Positions 1 to 7,326 of a stretch of 8,691 nucleotides of DNA are shown piece after piece. Each line of letters starts with the position of its first letter. Position 1 is the first letter of the stretch. A program made the position numbers and the translations under genes. The stretch spans positions 1-8,691 of the forward strand of contig CALPVM020000084.1 in assembly GCA_943327015.2 (NCBI GenBank), given 5' to 3'. Source of the DNA: Akkermansia muciniphila. Lineage in GTDB: Bacteria > Pseudomonadota > Gammaproteobacteria > Burkholderiales > Burkholderiaceae_C. Under the pieces are notes generated by a model. The model saw only the letters and a list, made by a program, of their open reading frames with translations. It was not told where the DNA came from and did no database searches.

Positions 1-713
1 ACCCGCCCCATCATTTTGTCCAGCACGGCAAATACTTCGTCCTGAACCTCCAGCACCACCCCTTTAAAGCCCTGCAACATGTCACTGATTTGGGCTTCGG
101 TGTCGTCCACTTGCGTTTGCACTGTTGCCGCGACCGCATCCACACTGGTACGCACCGCCTTGACATCGGTACGCATGGTATTAACCATGGCATTTACTTC
201 AGCTGGCTGAACAAGCTGCAACAACTCAATACGCGGCTGTAACGCCAGTACCTGGTCTTTAACCGCTTGGGCACTTTGCGCCACCGCTTCGAGCCGCGCA
301 GGAAATACCGACACATCGGGCTTAAGCCCCATTAACTTATCCGGAATTCCGGTTGCAATGCTGGATGCACCCTGAACGTCTGACAACACACCAGTCAAGC
401 CCTGCACGGCTGAGCTGAGCTTGGGTCCTACGCCCGCCAATTGGTTGACCACCGCACCCATATCGTTTTTCACGCTCACCAAGGCCGCCGCCAAGGGCAA
501 AAGCAAGGGCTCTGGGTTGAGGGATTTACCCACTTTTACCAACTGGTTGGCCACCTCGGTCACTTGGGTAGCCACGGTGCTGATGGCTGTATTGGCTGCG
601 TCTATTCCATTACCGAGTTCGGTCTGCAATGTAGCAGAAGCAGTAGTCACCGCCTGTGCCACTTGGGTGGCTCCGGTTGTGATGGAGGTGGTGGCCGTGG
701 TAACAAATTTCAT
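1..713 (-). CDS. Unrecognised helix-rich protein, 5' part only (at least 237 residues, cut by the window edge)
   Basis: An open frame starts at the ATG at 713 and has no stop before the left edge, so only the N-terminal 237 residues are seen. It starts 2 bases after the TAG of the 177-residue gene, in the -1 frame relative to it, and has no clear Shine-Dalgarno, which suggests translational coupling. The product is rich in Ala, Val, Thr, Gln, Ser and Leu and contains no Cys, Trp, Tyr or His in 237 residues. Long runs such as ATQVAQAVTTASATLQTELG (15-34), ISTVATQVTEVANQLVKVG (44-62) and VRTSVDAVAATVQTQVDD (187-204) have the hydrophobic spacing of long amphipathic helices or coiled coils. Breaks occur at Pro/Gly-rich points near 66-73 and 123-138. 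There is no signal peptide and no convincing membrane helix. I cannot assign a family; options are a T6SS effector or carrier with a helical N-terminal part, a structural rod-like protein, or an MCP-like helical protein. Confidence 0.8.
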   Translation of the reverse strand, partial: MKFVTTATTSITTGATQVAQAVTTASATLQTELGNGIDAANTAISTVATQVTEVANQLVKVGKSLNPEPLLLPLAAALVSVKNDMGAVVNQLAGVGPKLSSAVQGLTGVLSDVQGASSIATGIPDKLMGLKPDVSVFPARLEAVAQSAQAVKDQVLALQPRIELLQLVQPAEVNAMVNTMRTDVKAVRTSVDAVAATVQTQVDDTEAQISDMLQGFKGVVLEVQDEVFAVLDKMMGR

Positions 714-715
714 GG

Positions 716-1249
716 CTAGAGCGCGTTGAGCGTCGCGGTAATTTTGCCGCTGGAACTTGTCATGGCGGTTTGAATTTCAGGCACTTTGGAAGGCGCTGGT
801 GTCATAGACACTGACGCTGTATCAACACTACCCATAGTGGCACTGATATTTTTAAGTGCTTCATTCACCTCTGGTAACACTTCGGCGCCTTCCATCTGCA
901 CTTCTGTCAGCACAGGTAGTAATGGAAGTTTCGGTATCACGGGCGGAGCAATCGCATTCAAACTTATCAACCCGCTGCTGGAAGTAACCGCTGAAGTCAT
1001 TGAACTAGAGGCGCTGGCTGCACTGCTACTAGCAGCTGCCATGGGCCAGCCACCACTGTAATTTTCACCCACCGGAGGGGCAGACGCCAATCCAAAAAGC
1101 CCCGGCTCAAGCAAACGCGCAACCTCACTCACGACCCGATGCGCTGAATAGCTATGTACAGCCGGCCACTGCCCGCTACGGAACAACAATTCGCGCAAAC
1201 GCATCATTGCAGCGCTGTCGGTCGAACCATCCTGGTTGCTGTTAAGCAT
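716..1249 (-). CDS. Unrecognised 177-residue Ser/Ala/Pro-rich protein encoded after tssA
   Basis: I do not recognise this family. The first 55 residues look folded: a basic, mostly helical segment (MRLRELLFRSGQWPAVHSYS at about 16-35, then a VVSEVARLL helix and EPGLFGL). A low-complexity Ser/Ala tract follows at about 71-93. Next comes a Pro-rich hydrophobic stretch (APPVIPKLPLLPVL, about 101-114), a likely helix (about 115-140), and a Ser/Thr-rich tail. There is no signal peptide, Cys or clear membrane helix. It begins 17 bases after tssA with no good Shine-Dalgarno, so translation is probably coupled to tssA; Met15 or Met16 are alternative starts, also without a clear ribosome site. Its stop is 2 bases from the next ATG. 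Its place in the operon suggests a T6SS-associated adaptor, chaperone or accessory structural protein. That role is inferred from context only. That it is a real gene is supported by the tight spacing and the conserved-looking N-terminus. Confidence 0.75.
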   Translation of the reverse strand: MLNSNQDGSTDSAAMMRLRELLFRSGQWPAVHSYSAHRVVSEVARLLEPGLFGLASAPPVGENYSGGWPMAAASSSAASASSSMTSAVTSSSGLISLNAIAPPVIPKLPLLPVLTEVQMEGAEVLPEVNEALKNISATMGSVDTASVSMTPAPSKVPEIQTAMTSSSGKITATLNAL

Positions 1250-1266
1250 GTTGGGTCAGCCCCGTT

Positions 1267-2424
1267 TTACTCAGAGCCTTCTTTGATGCCCAGCAATGAC
1301 AAGTAGCGGGTCATATCCCCCTCCTCTCGCACGACTTCCAGCATCAAATCTACCAATGACATACGCCCCCAAGTAACCGCTCTTTTTATTAAGTAAGGGG
1401 TAGGACTATGGGGCTCGGTTTTCATCAAATAATCCGCAATCGACTCCAGCATGCGGTAGGCTTCGTCACGGCTTTCTATCGATCCACTCATATTCATGGT
1501 TACTCCAGGATTTGCATTGTGCGCTGCAACAGTTTTGCCGGGTAGTTTATTCATTTGCGGCTCTTCTTGCGACTCTTGCAATGGTTCCTGCACACTCTGA
1601 ATCGGCTCTTCTTGATATTCCACCTGAACTGCATCACGTCCGTCAACCAGACTTGAGACCACGCGCTCCAAACGGCGAAGCATTTCCGTGACACGCGCAA
1701 TACTCGGAGGACTACTGTTGATCTTGGCATCAAGCAAGTTGGCTAATGTAGTCCAAGCGCCAATTGCCTGCGCCAGTTGCAGCTTGGCTTGTATCAAACG
1801 ACTTAAGTTTGCGCCTGTGGCAGCAGCGACCACATCATCGCGCGTCAATGGCTTTTCCTCACCAGGCACAGCTTTTGCCCTCTGCTCAGGGGTAGGGGTT
1901 TCTACTACCAGCGTCCTATCCCAATCCGCCAAACTAACCGCGGCACGTTTGCGATCAGGCATGTAAAGCAAAGGCACGTGCAAATTGAGCACTAAAGGCA
2001 AGTTTTCATTGAGCCAGACAAAAGCGGCAACCCGTGCGTCTTCGTCTCCATCTTCAATTAAAGGATGGGCTGTAGCCCAGAATTTTTCAACCAAACCATT
2101 CAACACCTGGATGGCAGCGTTTAAGCCATCAATTTGGTGCAAATGGGTCCACGCTTCACACAACCAAGCAGCAACCTGAAAGTCCTTGGTTTTACCATCC
2201 AGCAACTGCAAGCAGGTTGATGCCACCATTTTCCAATCTGCTTTTTTAAGTGTGCGCTCCCACTCACCGCGCGGCACGGTTGTGTCATCTTCTTCTCTTG
2301 CTTGACGAATTACCAAAAAAGCCGGATCGTAGCGCATAGAGGGGCCGCTCTCTAACGCCCCTGGCACGGGAGCCAACAACGCCGCGATATCGGGTTGAAA
2401 AAGCACAAATTCAGGCACAGCCAT
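1267..2424 (-). CDS. tssA: TssA, ImpA-type T6SS assembly protein (short C-terminal class)
   Basis: TssA proteins share an N-terminal ImpA_N domain and act in baseplate and tail assembly in the cytoplasm. The class with a short C-terminal domain (as in Pseudomonas TssA1) is thought to sit at the baseplate. The 385-residue product has an ImpA_N-like part at about 30-155 (RYDPAFLVIRQAREED, WKMVASTCLQLLDGKTKDFQVAAWLCEAW, and FWATAHPLIEDGDEDARVAAFVWLNE), a helical middle at about 195-265, an E/Q-rich linker at about 267-292, and a C-terminal domain at about 315-385 with SRDEAYRMLESIADYL, EPHSP (337-341) and RAVTWGRMSLVDLM. That C-terminal signature places it with the short TssA class rather than the long VasJ-like or dodecameric classes. 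No membrane segment is seen. It starts 18 bases after tssM; the ribosome site is a weak AAGGG with a 9-base spacer, so coupling to tssM translation is plausible. Confidence 0.92.
   Translation of the reverse strand: MAVPEFVLFQPDIAALLAPVPGALESGPSMRYDPAFLVIRQAREEDDTTVPRGEWERTLKKADWKMVASTCLQLLDGKTKDFQVAAWLCEAWTHLHQIDGLNAAIQVLNGLVEKFWATAHPLIEDGDEDARVAAFVWLNENLPLVLNLHVPLLYMPDRKRAAVSLADWDRTLVVETPTPEQRAKAVPGEEKPLTRDDVVAAATGANLSRLIQAKLQLAQAIGAWTTLANLLDAKINSSPPSIARVTEMLRRLERVVSSLVDGRDAVQVEYQEEPIQSVQEPLQESQEEPQMNKLPGKTVAAHNANPGVTMNMSGSIESRDEAYRMLESIADYLMKTEPHSPTPYLIKRAVTWGRMSLVDLMLEVVREEGDMTRYLSLLGIKEGSE
1555..1614 (-). repeat. QEEP/QEP-type repeats in the TssA linker
   Basis: Residues 271-290 of TssA are a Gln/Glu/Pro-rich linker with QEEP twice and QEP once. 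At DNA level a 12-base unit (CAAGAAGAGCCG on the coding strand) occurs at 1603-1614 and again at 1558-1569, a 45-base (15-codon) offset. It probably serves as a flexible spacer between the ImpA_N-containing half and the C-terminal domain; the function is inferred. Confidence 0.7.
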
Positions 2425-2442
2425 GATGCATTACCCTTATGC

Positions 2443-5400
2443 TTACTCTGGTGCGCGCACCGGAAACACCGCTGGCCAGACCAATGGCATTCGCTTACCC
2501 ACCGGCGACAGCGACAAACGCAGATAGACTTTTCCCCGGGCATCCTGCACCGATGTCGGGTCGGCAGCGCGGTTATCTAACGGAAACTCAAAGCGCAGCA
2601 ACTGGCTGCGTCCGTCAGAGCGCAAGGCAGGGTCAGACTCCCGCTGACGTTGTATCAAACGTATTAAAGACCAGGCATCGTTAAAGCGGTAGGAAATTGT
2701 TTTTCCATCGGTTGACATATTTGGCTGATGCAGATCAGATGCAGCAAAGAACGATGCGTCTTTAGCCAAACGGAGGGTCAACGTGACAGGTGCACCCGGC
2801 TCCCAACGGAGTGGGCGCGGCGCGTCACGCAAACGCATGCTCTGTGAACCCACCTCCAGCACCCAGTCTATGACCTTGTTGCCTTCCGATTCGGCAGCCT
2901 GATTAGCTCGGAACTCCACATTCATGTCATAACCCGCAACTGCCGTTTCATCCACAGGGTAGAGCGGCGCCAAAAAGGCTTTTACCTTATCAAATTGCTC
3001 AACAAATTTACGTGCCGACGACCAATTGCTGTTGTTACGCACATTGGTTGGAGCTTCTTTCATCATGCGTGACACCTTGTCGTACGACTTGAGCAACTGC
3101 CCCACGTCGTCAAAATCAGCATCTGGCGCATCTTTGGCGTGCAATACTGCAAACGGAATGTGCCCAGCTAGCAATCGGTTGAAATTGACCGAAAACGCAG
3201 CCCATTGCTCCTGCTGCTCACTCACATGCAGTTCGCCACAACGCTTTTGCAATGCATTGAATACCTGAATGTGTTTTTCGGCAAAGTAATCGCCAGCACG
3301 GCTTCCGGGGTTTTTGCCAACCAGTTTTTCAGAACAGTTCATGCGATCAGCATCGACACCCGCGGTTAATAAAAACTGCTCATACGCGATGAGGGTGCCA
3401 TTTGGGTTTTTAAGGCGGTAGCGCTCTAGCTCTCGGTTGATAGCTTGCCAACGACGCGCCAACTGCGAGTCGCCAGCTACGCCGTCCATGGCCGCCAAAT
3501 AAATGTCGGCTTGCCTGCCCAAACTTTCCATTCGACTAAACTGCAGGCCGAGATACTGCTGCAACGCAGCACCATCAGGCACACCAAAGGCCTGTAACAC
3601 CGGCCCTCGGTCGCCCGACCAATAACCGAAGTCTCTACCACGAATGGAGTACAACTCGGATTGCATCATTTTGCTGTCCATTTGCCGCAAGCGCTGCAAG
3701 GCATCTTGTGACATCAGGCCACGCAGACTGTCCGCTTTGGTGCGTTCACCCAGATCGTAAAAAACCTCTTGTATTTTACCCAAACGGTTACGCGCCGTTT
3801 CAAAAGCAGAAGCCTCCAGCATGGAGCCTGGGTCACTTCTGCCTGTGGTAGACATAGCATCTAGCACCTGGTCGCTCATGAGGCGGGAGAACTGTGAATT
3901 CACAAAAGCAGTCACACCAGCCACATTCGACTGCGGAAATTTTTGCACAGCCTCTGCCAAATATCGCTTGCGTGATTCGGCCAATGCCAAGGCTTGATCA
4001 AGCTTGGGAACCTCCCACAGCAAAGTGCTTTGCGACACATAACTTGGAATTTCACGATCACTGGGCTGCGTCATAAAGGGTTGCGCCAACAGGCCATTGA
4101 GCGAGTCACGCAATGCCAAACGGCTAGCAGACAGAGCAAAGCGCTGGTCTTTTTCGCTCCATACCAATCCAGTATTACTATCAATGCCAAAGCGTACGTT
4201 AAATTCGTTGCTGAACTTAGTAAAAGCCGATGCTGCATGCTGCTTAACCAACTCTGCGGACTCTCCACCTAACAAACGGCGCGATTGGGTAATGCGTTGC
4301 ATTGCTGCGTCGTATGCAGGGCCCAACACCAAATTGGTCGGTCTCATCCACGCACCTTTTCCAGATGCAAGAAGCGCCTCCTGCTCACGAATTGCAGCCA
4401 GCATAGCTTTGAATCCGTCCACGGTTTCGACAAAACCAGCCACCCTGCCATCCGGAGAAAACAATCGTGCGCTTTGCGACGCCAATTCACGTTCAGTCAC
4501 CAGCAGGTCATTATTCAAAAATAATCGCTGATCAAGTGCATTCGTTGCTTTCTCAAGCGAGCAGCGTGCCGCCTGCTGAATATGCATCACACTAATGGCC
4601 GCAGGAGAGATGGCGTTTGAATCTTCCGCTCCACGGAAAAAACGCAAACTTTGCGTCATATTGCCAGATAAATCAGCACCCAAGGTGTATTTGACTAATT
4701 TTCGTAGATCTTCGGCTTCGTTCTGATTGGCTTTTTGCAGGCGCACCATGGACATCATGGCCTGATCCAGCTGCTCTACAGCAGTAAGGTATTGCAACAG
4801 CGCTGCAAATTCCGGCAAATCCTCAACAGTAAGGGTAGCCTTGTGCGGGGTGTTGGCCAAAGCAGTAAAACCAGCAGGAATAGTGCATTCTCCGCCGATA
4901 ATGAGCTCTGAACTACTTTCGTCTTGTGCCACACCAGTCAATTCTGAGGCTCTGTTATACAGCTCTCGACGCAAGGTATTGATCGCAATTTCACCAAACT
5001 CACGCTCTATACGTTCAGAAACCCGCGCATCCAGATCGTCGACCGAAGACCATGATCCGGGCATAAAGATAGTCCATGCCTTGCCGTTTCCGAGCTTTTC
5101 AATTTCTGACAACAATGACAGTGTTTTGTTGCGATACCATTCTGGCGGTAACACCTCACCCCGTTCACTGGCACGGGCGCGCACATTGGCATCTTGTTCA
5201 ATTTGTTCCAGCGCTTTTACCAAATCAGGGTTACGCTGGTGCAACTGCACTGTAGCCACCAACAAACCCACACCCCACCCACCCAACACCGCAAACGCAC
5301 CCCAACGGGCAAATTTACCCACCACTGGACGAGCAAAATGCTGCCGTGAAGGACGTGCTACGCCATATTCGGCAAAGATTTTCTTCTCAAATAAATCTTT

Positions 5401-6513
5401 CAAAAAAGCCGGTTCACGCATATGGGCAGCCACACTCATAGCCGCAGCAGCATCAGCTTGCACAGAAGCGTCCTGACCATCTTCTGCATCTGAAACAGCA
5501 ATAGCCGCCACTGTTTTTTGCGCAGACTCGCTACTGTCACCGGTCAAATAGATACCGCGAAAGAAAAATGGTTCGTGGTAGGCGCTCGGACGCATCAACT
5601 CATCCACATACACCTGCAACTGCGACTTAATGCCATCTATCCGCGAGGGCAACAAAAAGTACTTTCCAGCATCGGCTTGCGCCACATCGGCTGCAAATAG
5701 CTCTGCCGTAGTGTCTGACACCGTTTTTACCATGCTGCCAATGGCATCTGGCACCCACTCTGCTTGATAAGTGGTAGACAAATCGTATGGAGACGACCAC
5801 CCCAGAATACCCGCCCGCATCGATTCGGGCAGTGTTCTGGCAAATGGCGAAAAACCCTCGATCTGGTCGCACCCTGATACGACAACATAAACCGCAAAGC
5901 GCATGGCAAAACGGTTCTGTGCCAACCATAAGCGACGGTGTGACAAGCGCGCCATTTTGGAAAGCTCCAGCCCGGCATCCGGACTGGTGTCCATCAAATA
6001 GGACGCAGGAACAGTAATAACTACCGAATCAAAAGGCCGCTGCGGCCGGTAGTTGCGACACAAGCCCAAAAACTCGTCCCACGGTTTTTCGGTGGCGTCT
6101 TCATCATCGGGCGAACCAAGATAAGCACCCTGCATATCAATGACAATGCCTTTATCAAAAAAGTGCCAAGAGATGCCTTGGGTGGCTGCTGAATTGGCGA
6201 CTTCGGTACTCAAAGCACTGGCCACACCCGCCTGTGAGATAGGTAACTGCTGCTGTTCGGCGCCCTCATTAAGCAGCAATACCCATGGCAAACTGTAGCG
6301 CTCCCTACGGGATGCAATGTTGGACTCAATCAGCTCAACAGCCTGACGAAACGAACTACGCAAGGAATCAAAGCGCATTTTGATGAGCTTAGGGTCAGCC
6401 GCTGGTTTGGCATCCGTACGACGCACTGCAAAAAAAAGCACCAAACCTAACACCAACAACACCAGAACAATCAGAATCCCCAGCGATATCAAGAACAGGT
6501 TTTCCTTTAGCAT
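2443..6513 (-). CDS. tssM: TssM, IcmF-family T6SS membrane protein with degenerate nucleotide-binding motifs
   Basis: TssM is the large inner-membrane protein that spans the periplasm and binds TssL and TssJ. At 1356 residues it is somewhat long for the family (commonly about 1100-1250). Visible parts are a hydrophobic helix at about 7-30 followed by Arg-Arg; a cytoplasmic IcmF domain at about 40-395 with YSLPWVLLL (73-81), YRPQRPFDSVVITVPASYL (155-173), FAVYVVVSGCDQIEGF (206-221), a HEPFFFRGIYLTG stretch (313-325) and LKDLFEKKIFAEYG (371-384); a second helix at about 402-422; and a long periplasmic part ending in a TssM C-terminal domain with AWSLIRLIQRQ near 1280-1290 (compare the usual GPWALFRL). 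The P-loop expected after PWVLLL reads NEGAEQQQLP, the DTAG-like site reads DMQGA, and TKAD reads SGCD, so ATP binding looks lost. A GGGAG precedes the ATG by 6 bases. Family assignment is firm; loss of NTPase activity is inferred from the motifs. Confidence 0.95.
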   Translation of the reverse strand: MLKENLFLISLGILIVLVLLVLGLVLFFAVRRTDAKPAADPKLIKMRFDSLRSSFRQAVELIESNIASRRERYSLPWVLLLNEGAEQQQLPISQAGVASALSTEVANSAATQGISWHFFDKGIVIDMQGAYLGSPDDEDATEKPWDEFLGLCRNYRPQRPFDSVVITVPASYLMDTSPDAGLELSKMARLSHRRLWLAQNRFAMRFAVYVVVSGCDQIEGFSPFARTLPESMRAGILGWSSPYDLSTTYQAEWVPDAIGSMVKTVSDTTAELFAADVAQADAGKYFLLPSRIDGIKSQLQVYVDELMRPSAYHEPFFFRGIYLTGDSSESAQKTVAAIAVSDAEDGQDASVQADAAAAMSVAAHMREPAFLKDLFEKKIFAEYGVARPSRQHFARPVVGKFARWGAFAVLGGWGVGLLVATVQLHQRNPDLVKALEQIEQDANVRARASERGEVLPPEWYRNKTLSLLSEIEKLGNGKAWTIFMPGSWSSVDDLDARVSERIEREFGEIAINTLRRELYNRASELTGVAQDESSSELIIGGECTIPAGFTALANTPHKATLTVEDLPEFAALLQYLTAVEQLDQAMMSMVRLQKANQNEAEDLRKLVKYTLGADLSGNMTQSLRFFRGAEDSNAISPAAISVMHIQQAARCSLEKATNALDQRLFLNNDLLVTERELASQSARLFSPDGRVAGFVETVDGFKAMLAAIREQEALLASGKGAWMRPTNLVLGPAYDAAMQRITQSRRLLGGESAELVKQHAASAFTKFSNEFNVRFGIDSNTGLVWSEKDQRFALSASRLALRDSLNGLLAQPFMTQPSDREIPSYVSQSTLLWEVPKLDQALALAESRKRYLAEAVQKFPQSNVAGVTAFVNSQFSRLMSDQVLDAMSTTGRSDPGSMLEASAFETARNRLGKIQEVFYDLGERTKADSLRGLMSQDALQRLRQMDSKMMQSELYSIRGRDFGYWSGDRGPVLQAFGVPDGAALQQYLGLQFSRMESLGRQADIYLAAMDGVAGDSQLARRWQAINRELERYRLKNPNGTLIAYEQFLLTAGVDADRMNCSEKLVGKNPGSRAGDYFAEKHIQVFNALQKRCGELHVSEQQEQWAAFSVNFNRLLAGHIPFAVLHAKDAPDADFDDVGQLLKSYDKVSRMMKEAPTNVRNNSNWSSARKFVEQFDKVKAFLAPLYPVDETAVAGYDMNVEFRANQAAESEGNKVIDWVLEVGSQSMRLRDAPRPLRWEPGAPVTLTLRLAKDASFFAASDLHQPNMSTDGKTISYRFNDAWSLIRLIQRQRESDPALRSDGRSQLLRFEFPLDNRAADPTSVQDARGKVYLRLSLSPVGKRMPLVWPAVFPVRAPE

Positions 6514-6519
6514 GCCAGT

Positions 6520-6524
6520 CTCCC
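6520..6524 (-). promoter_or_regulatory. Ribosome binding site of tssM
   Basis: GGGAG on the minus strand, 6 bases before the tssM ATG, in the 34-base spacer after tssL. It supports the start that places the hydrophobic segment at residues 7-30. Confidence 0.7.
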
Positions 6525-6547
6525 AATGCCTGTTTTAATAATGAGTA

Positions 6548-7306
6548 TCATTTTGCGGCTTCCTCGGCACTGGTTTGACCGCCTTGTAGTGCTGAACGCA
6601 CTGGCCACGACTGCCAGAGCCACAAAATTTCAGAAACAGCCAACACACCGAGAACCGCCATTAAAAACACCAAACTCCAACGGTTGATCGTGGGCATTTT
6701 GCGCGGTTCTATATGCGACAGTGTACTGGCATAAGCACGCTCAGAAAGTACGCGATCACGCCCTGTTAAATCAGGGCGACGTTGGTAAACAAACTGGTAT
6801 AGCTCCTGGCGGTAACTATCCAAACGTCCACGCTCTTCCAAGCCACGAAACTTACCCTGATAACCCAATGCCAACGCAGACAAGTAAATACCACCAATGT
6901 TACGCAGTGATGGTTCTCGGCTGGATAGCAATTCCTCAATACGCTCAAAAACACGCTCTCCAGCCACGCTGGTTCGGAAAAGTGACGCCTCCAGCAAATG
7001 ATCGGTCCAACATTCACGACCAATCCATTGCATATTCAACAGGAGCTCATCCGCCAAAGCTGCCTTGAGATAACGCGCATCGGCAATGCTTTCCAATTCG
7101 AAACGGTTACCTTCGCGTTTAGACTCCAAAGTTTGCAGTTCAATCAGGTTTTCAAGGTGCTTGCTAACACTTTGTGCAGCCAGGTTGGCATCGGTCTCGC
7201 GCATCTCAATAGCGCGCGTTTGGGCTTTGGTTACTTCGTCGTAGAAAACACGAAATTGTGTAACCAGATGGTCGTCTTCTACTTTTTCATTGATTTGGCG
7301 GGTCAT
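6548..7306 (-). CDS. tssL: TssL, DotU/IcmH-family T6SS membrane protein without an OmpA-like domain
   Basis: TssL is an inner-membrane T6SS protein: its cytoplasmic helical domain contacts TssK and TssM, and a C-terminal helix anchors it. The 252-residue product shows the DotU pattern: ALADELLLN at about 83-91 (compare the usual CDEAVLN), SLFRTSVAGERVFERIEELL at about 108-127, and YLSALALGYQGKFRG at about 141-155 (compare the usual YLCLALGFQGRYR). A single hydrophobic segment lies at about 209-231 and only about 20 residues follow it. The protein therefore ends after the anchor and has no peptidoglycan-binding OmpA-like extension, as in the short TssL type. The usual Cys before the DE pair is Ala here. 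The start has a strong AAGGAGA 7 bases upstream. It lies 20 bases after tssK and 34 bases before tssM, in the classic tssK-tssL-tssM order. Confidence 0.94.
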   Translation of the reverse strand: MTRQINEKVEDDHLVTQFRVFYDEVTKAQTRAIEMRETDANLAAQSVSKHLENLIELQTLESKREGNRFELESIADARYLKAALADELLLNMQWIGRECWTDHLLEASLFRTSVAGERVFERIEELLSSREPSLRNIGGIYLSALALGYQGKFRGLEERGRLDSYRQELYQFVYQRRPDLTGRDRVLSERAYASTLSHIEPRKMPTINRWSLVFLMAVLGVLAVSEILWLWQSWPVRSALQGGQTSAEEAAK

Positions 7307-7313
7307 GGCTCAA

Positions 7314-7320
7314 TCTCCTT
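7314..7320 (-). promoter_or_regulatory. Ribosome binding site of tssL
   Basis: AAGGAGA on the minus strand, 7 bases before the tssL ATG, is the strongest Shine-Dalgarno match in the window. A small GGGC-TGAT-GCCC stem-loop (7322-7333) directly precedes it and carries the tssK TGA stop in its loop. Confidence 0.85.
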
Positions 7321-7326
7321 TGGGCA

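Noticed and set aside
421..729. Plus-strand 102- and 92-codon frames opposite the helix-rich partial gene
   Set aside because: They are low-complexity reading frames created by the Ala/Thr/Val-rich coding on the minus strand. There is no ribosome site or domain, and the orientation opposes the operon.
719..776. Programmed -1 frameshift site like that of phage tail chaperone genes
   Set aside because: I looked for an X XXY YYZ slippery heptamer in the overlap and found none. The nearest candidate (GGC AAA ATT) does not re-pair well in the -1 frame.
786..1061. 91-codon plus-strand frame opposite the 177-residue gene
   Set aside because: Its composition mirrors the Ser/Ala-rich tract on the other strand. 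The minus-strand gene has operon spacing on both sides, so the plus-strand frame is taken as a shadow.
4841..5476. 211-codon open frame on the plus strand inside tssM
   Set aside because: It is antisense to the well-supported IcmF domain and second membrane helix of tssM, has no recognisable domain and lies within a same-direction minus-strand operon. It is a shadow frame.
6541..6551. Perfect short hairpin ATGA-GTA-TCAT at the tssL stop as a terminator
   Set aside because: The stem is only 4 A/T-rich pairs with no following U tract in the coding direction, and tssM begins a few bases later with its own ribosome site. It is too weak to terminate.
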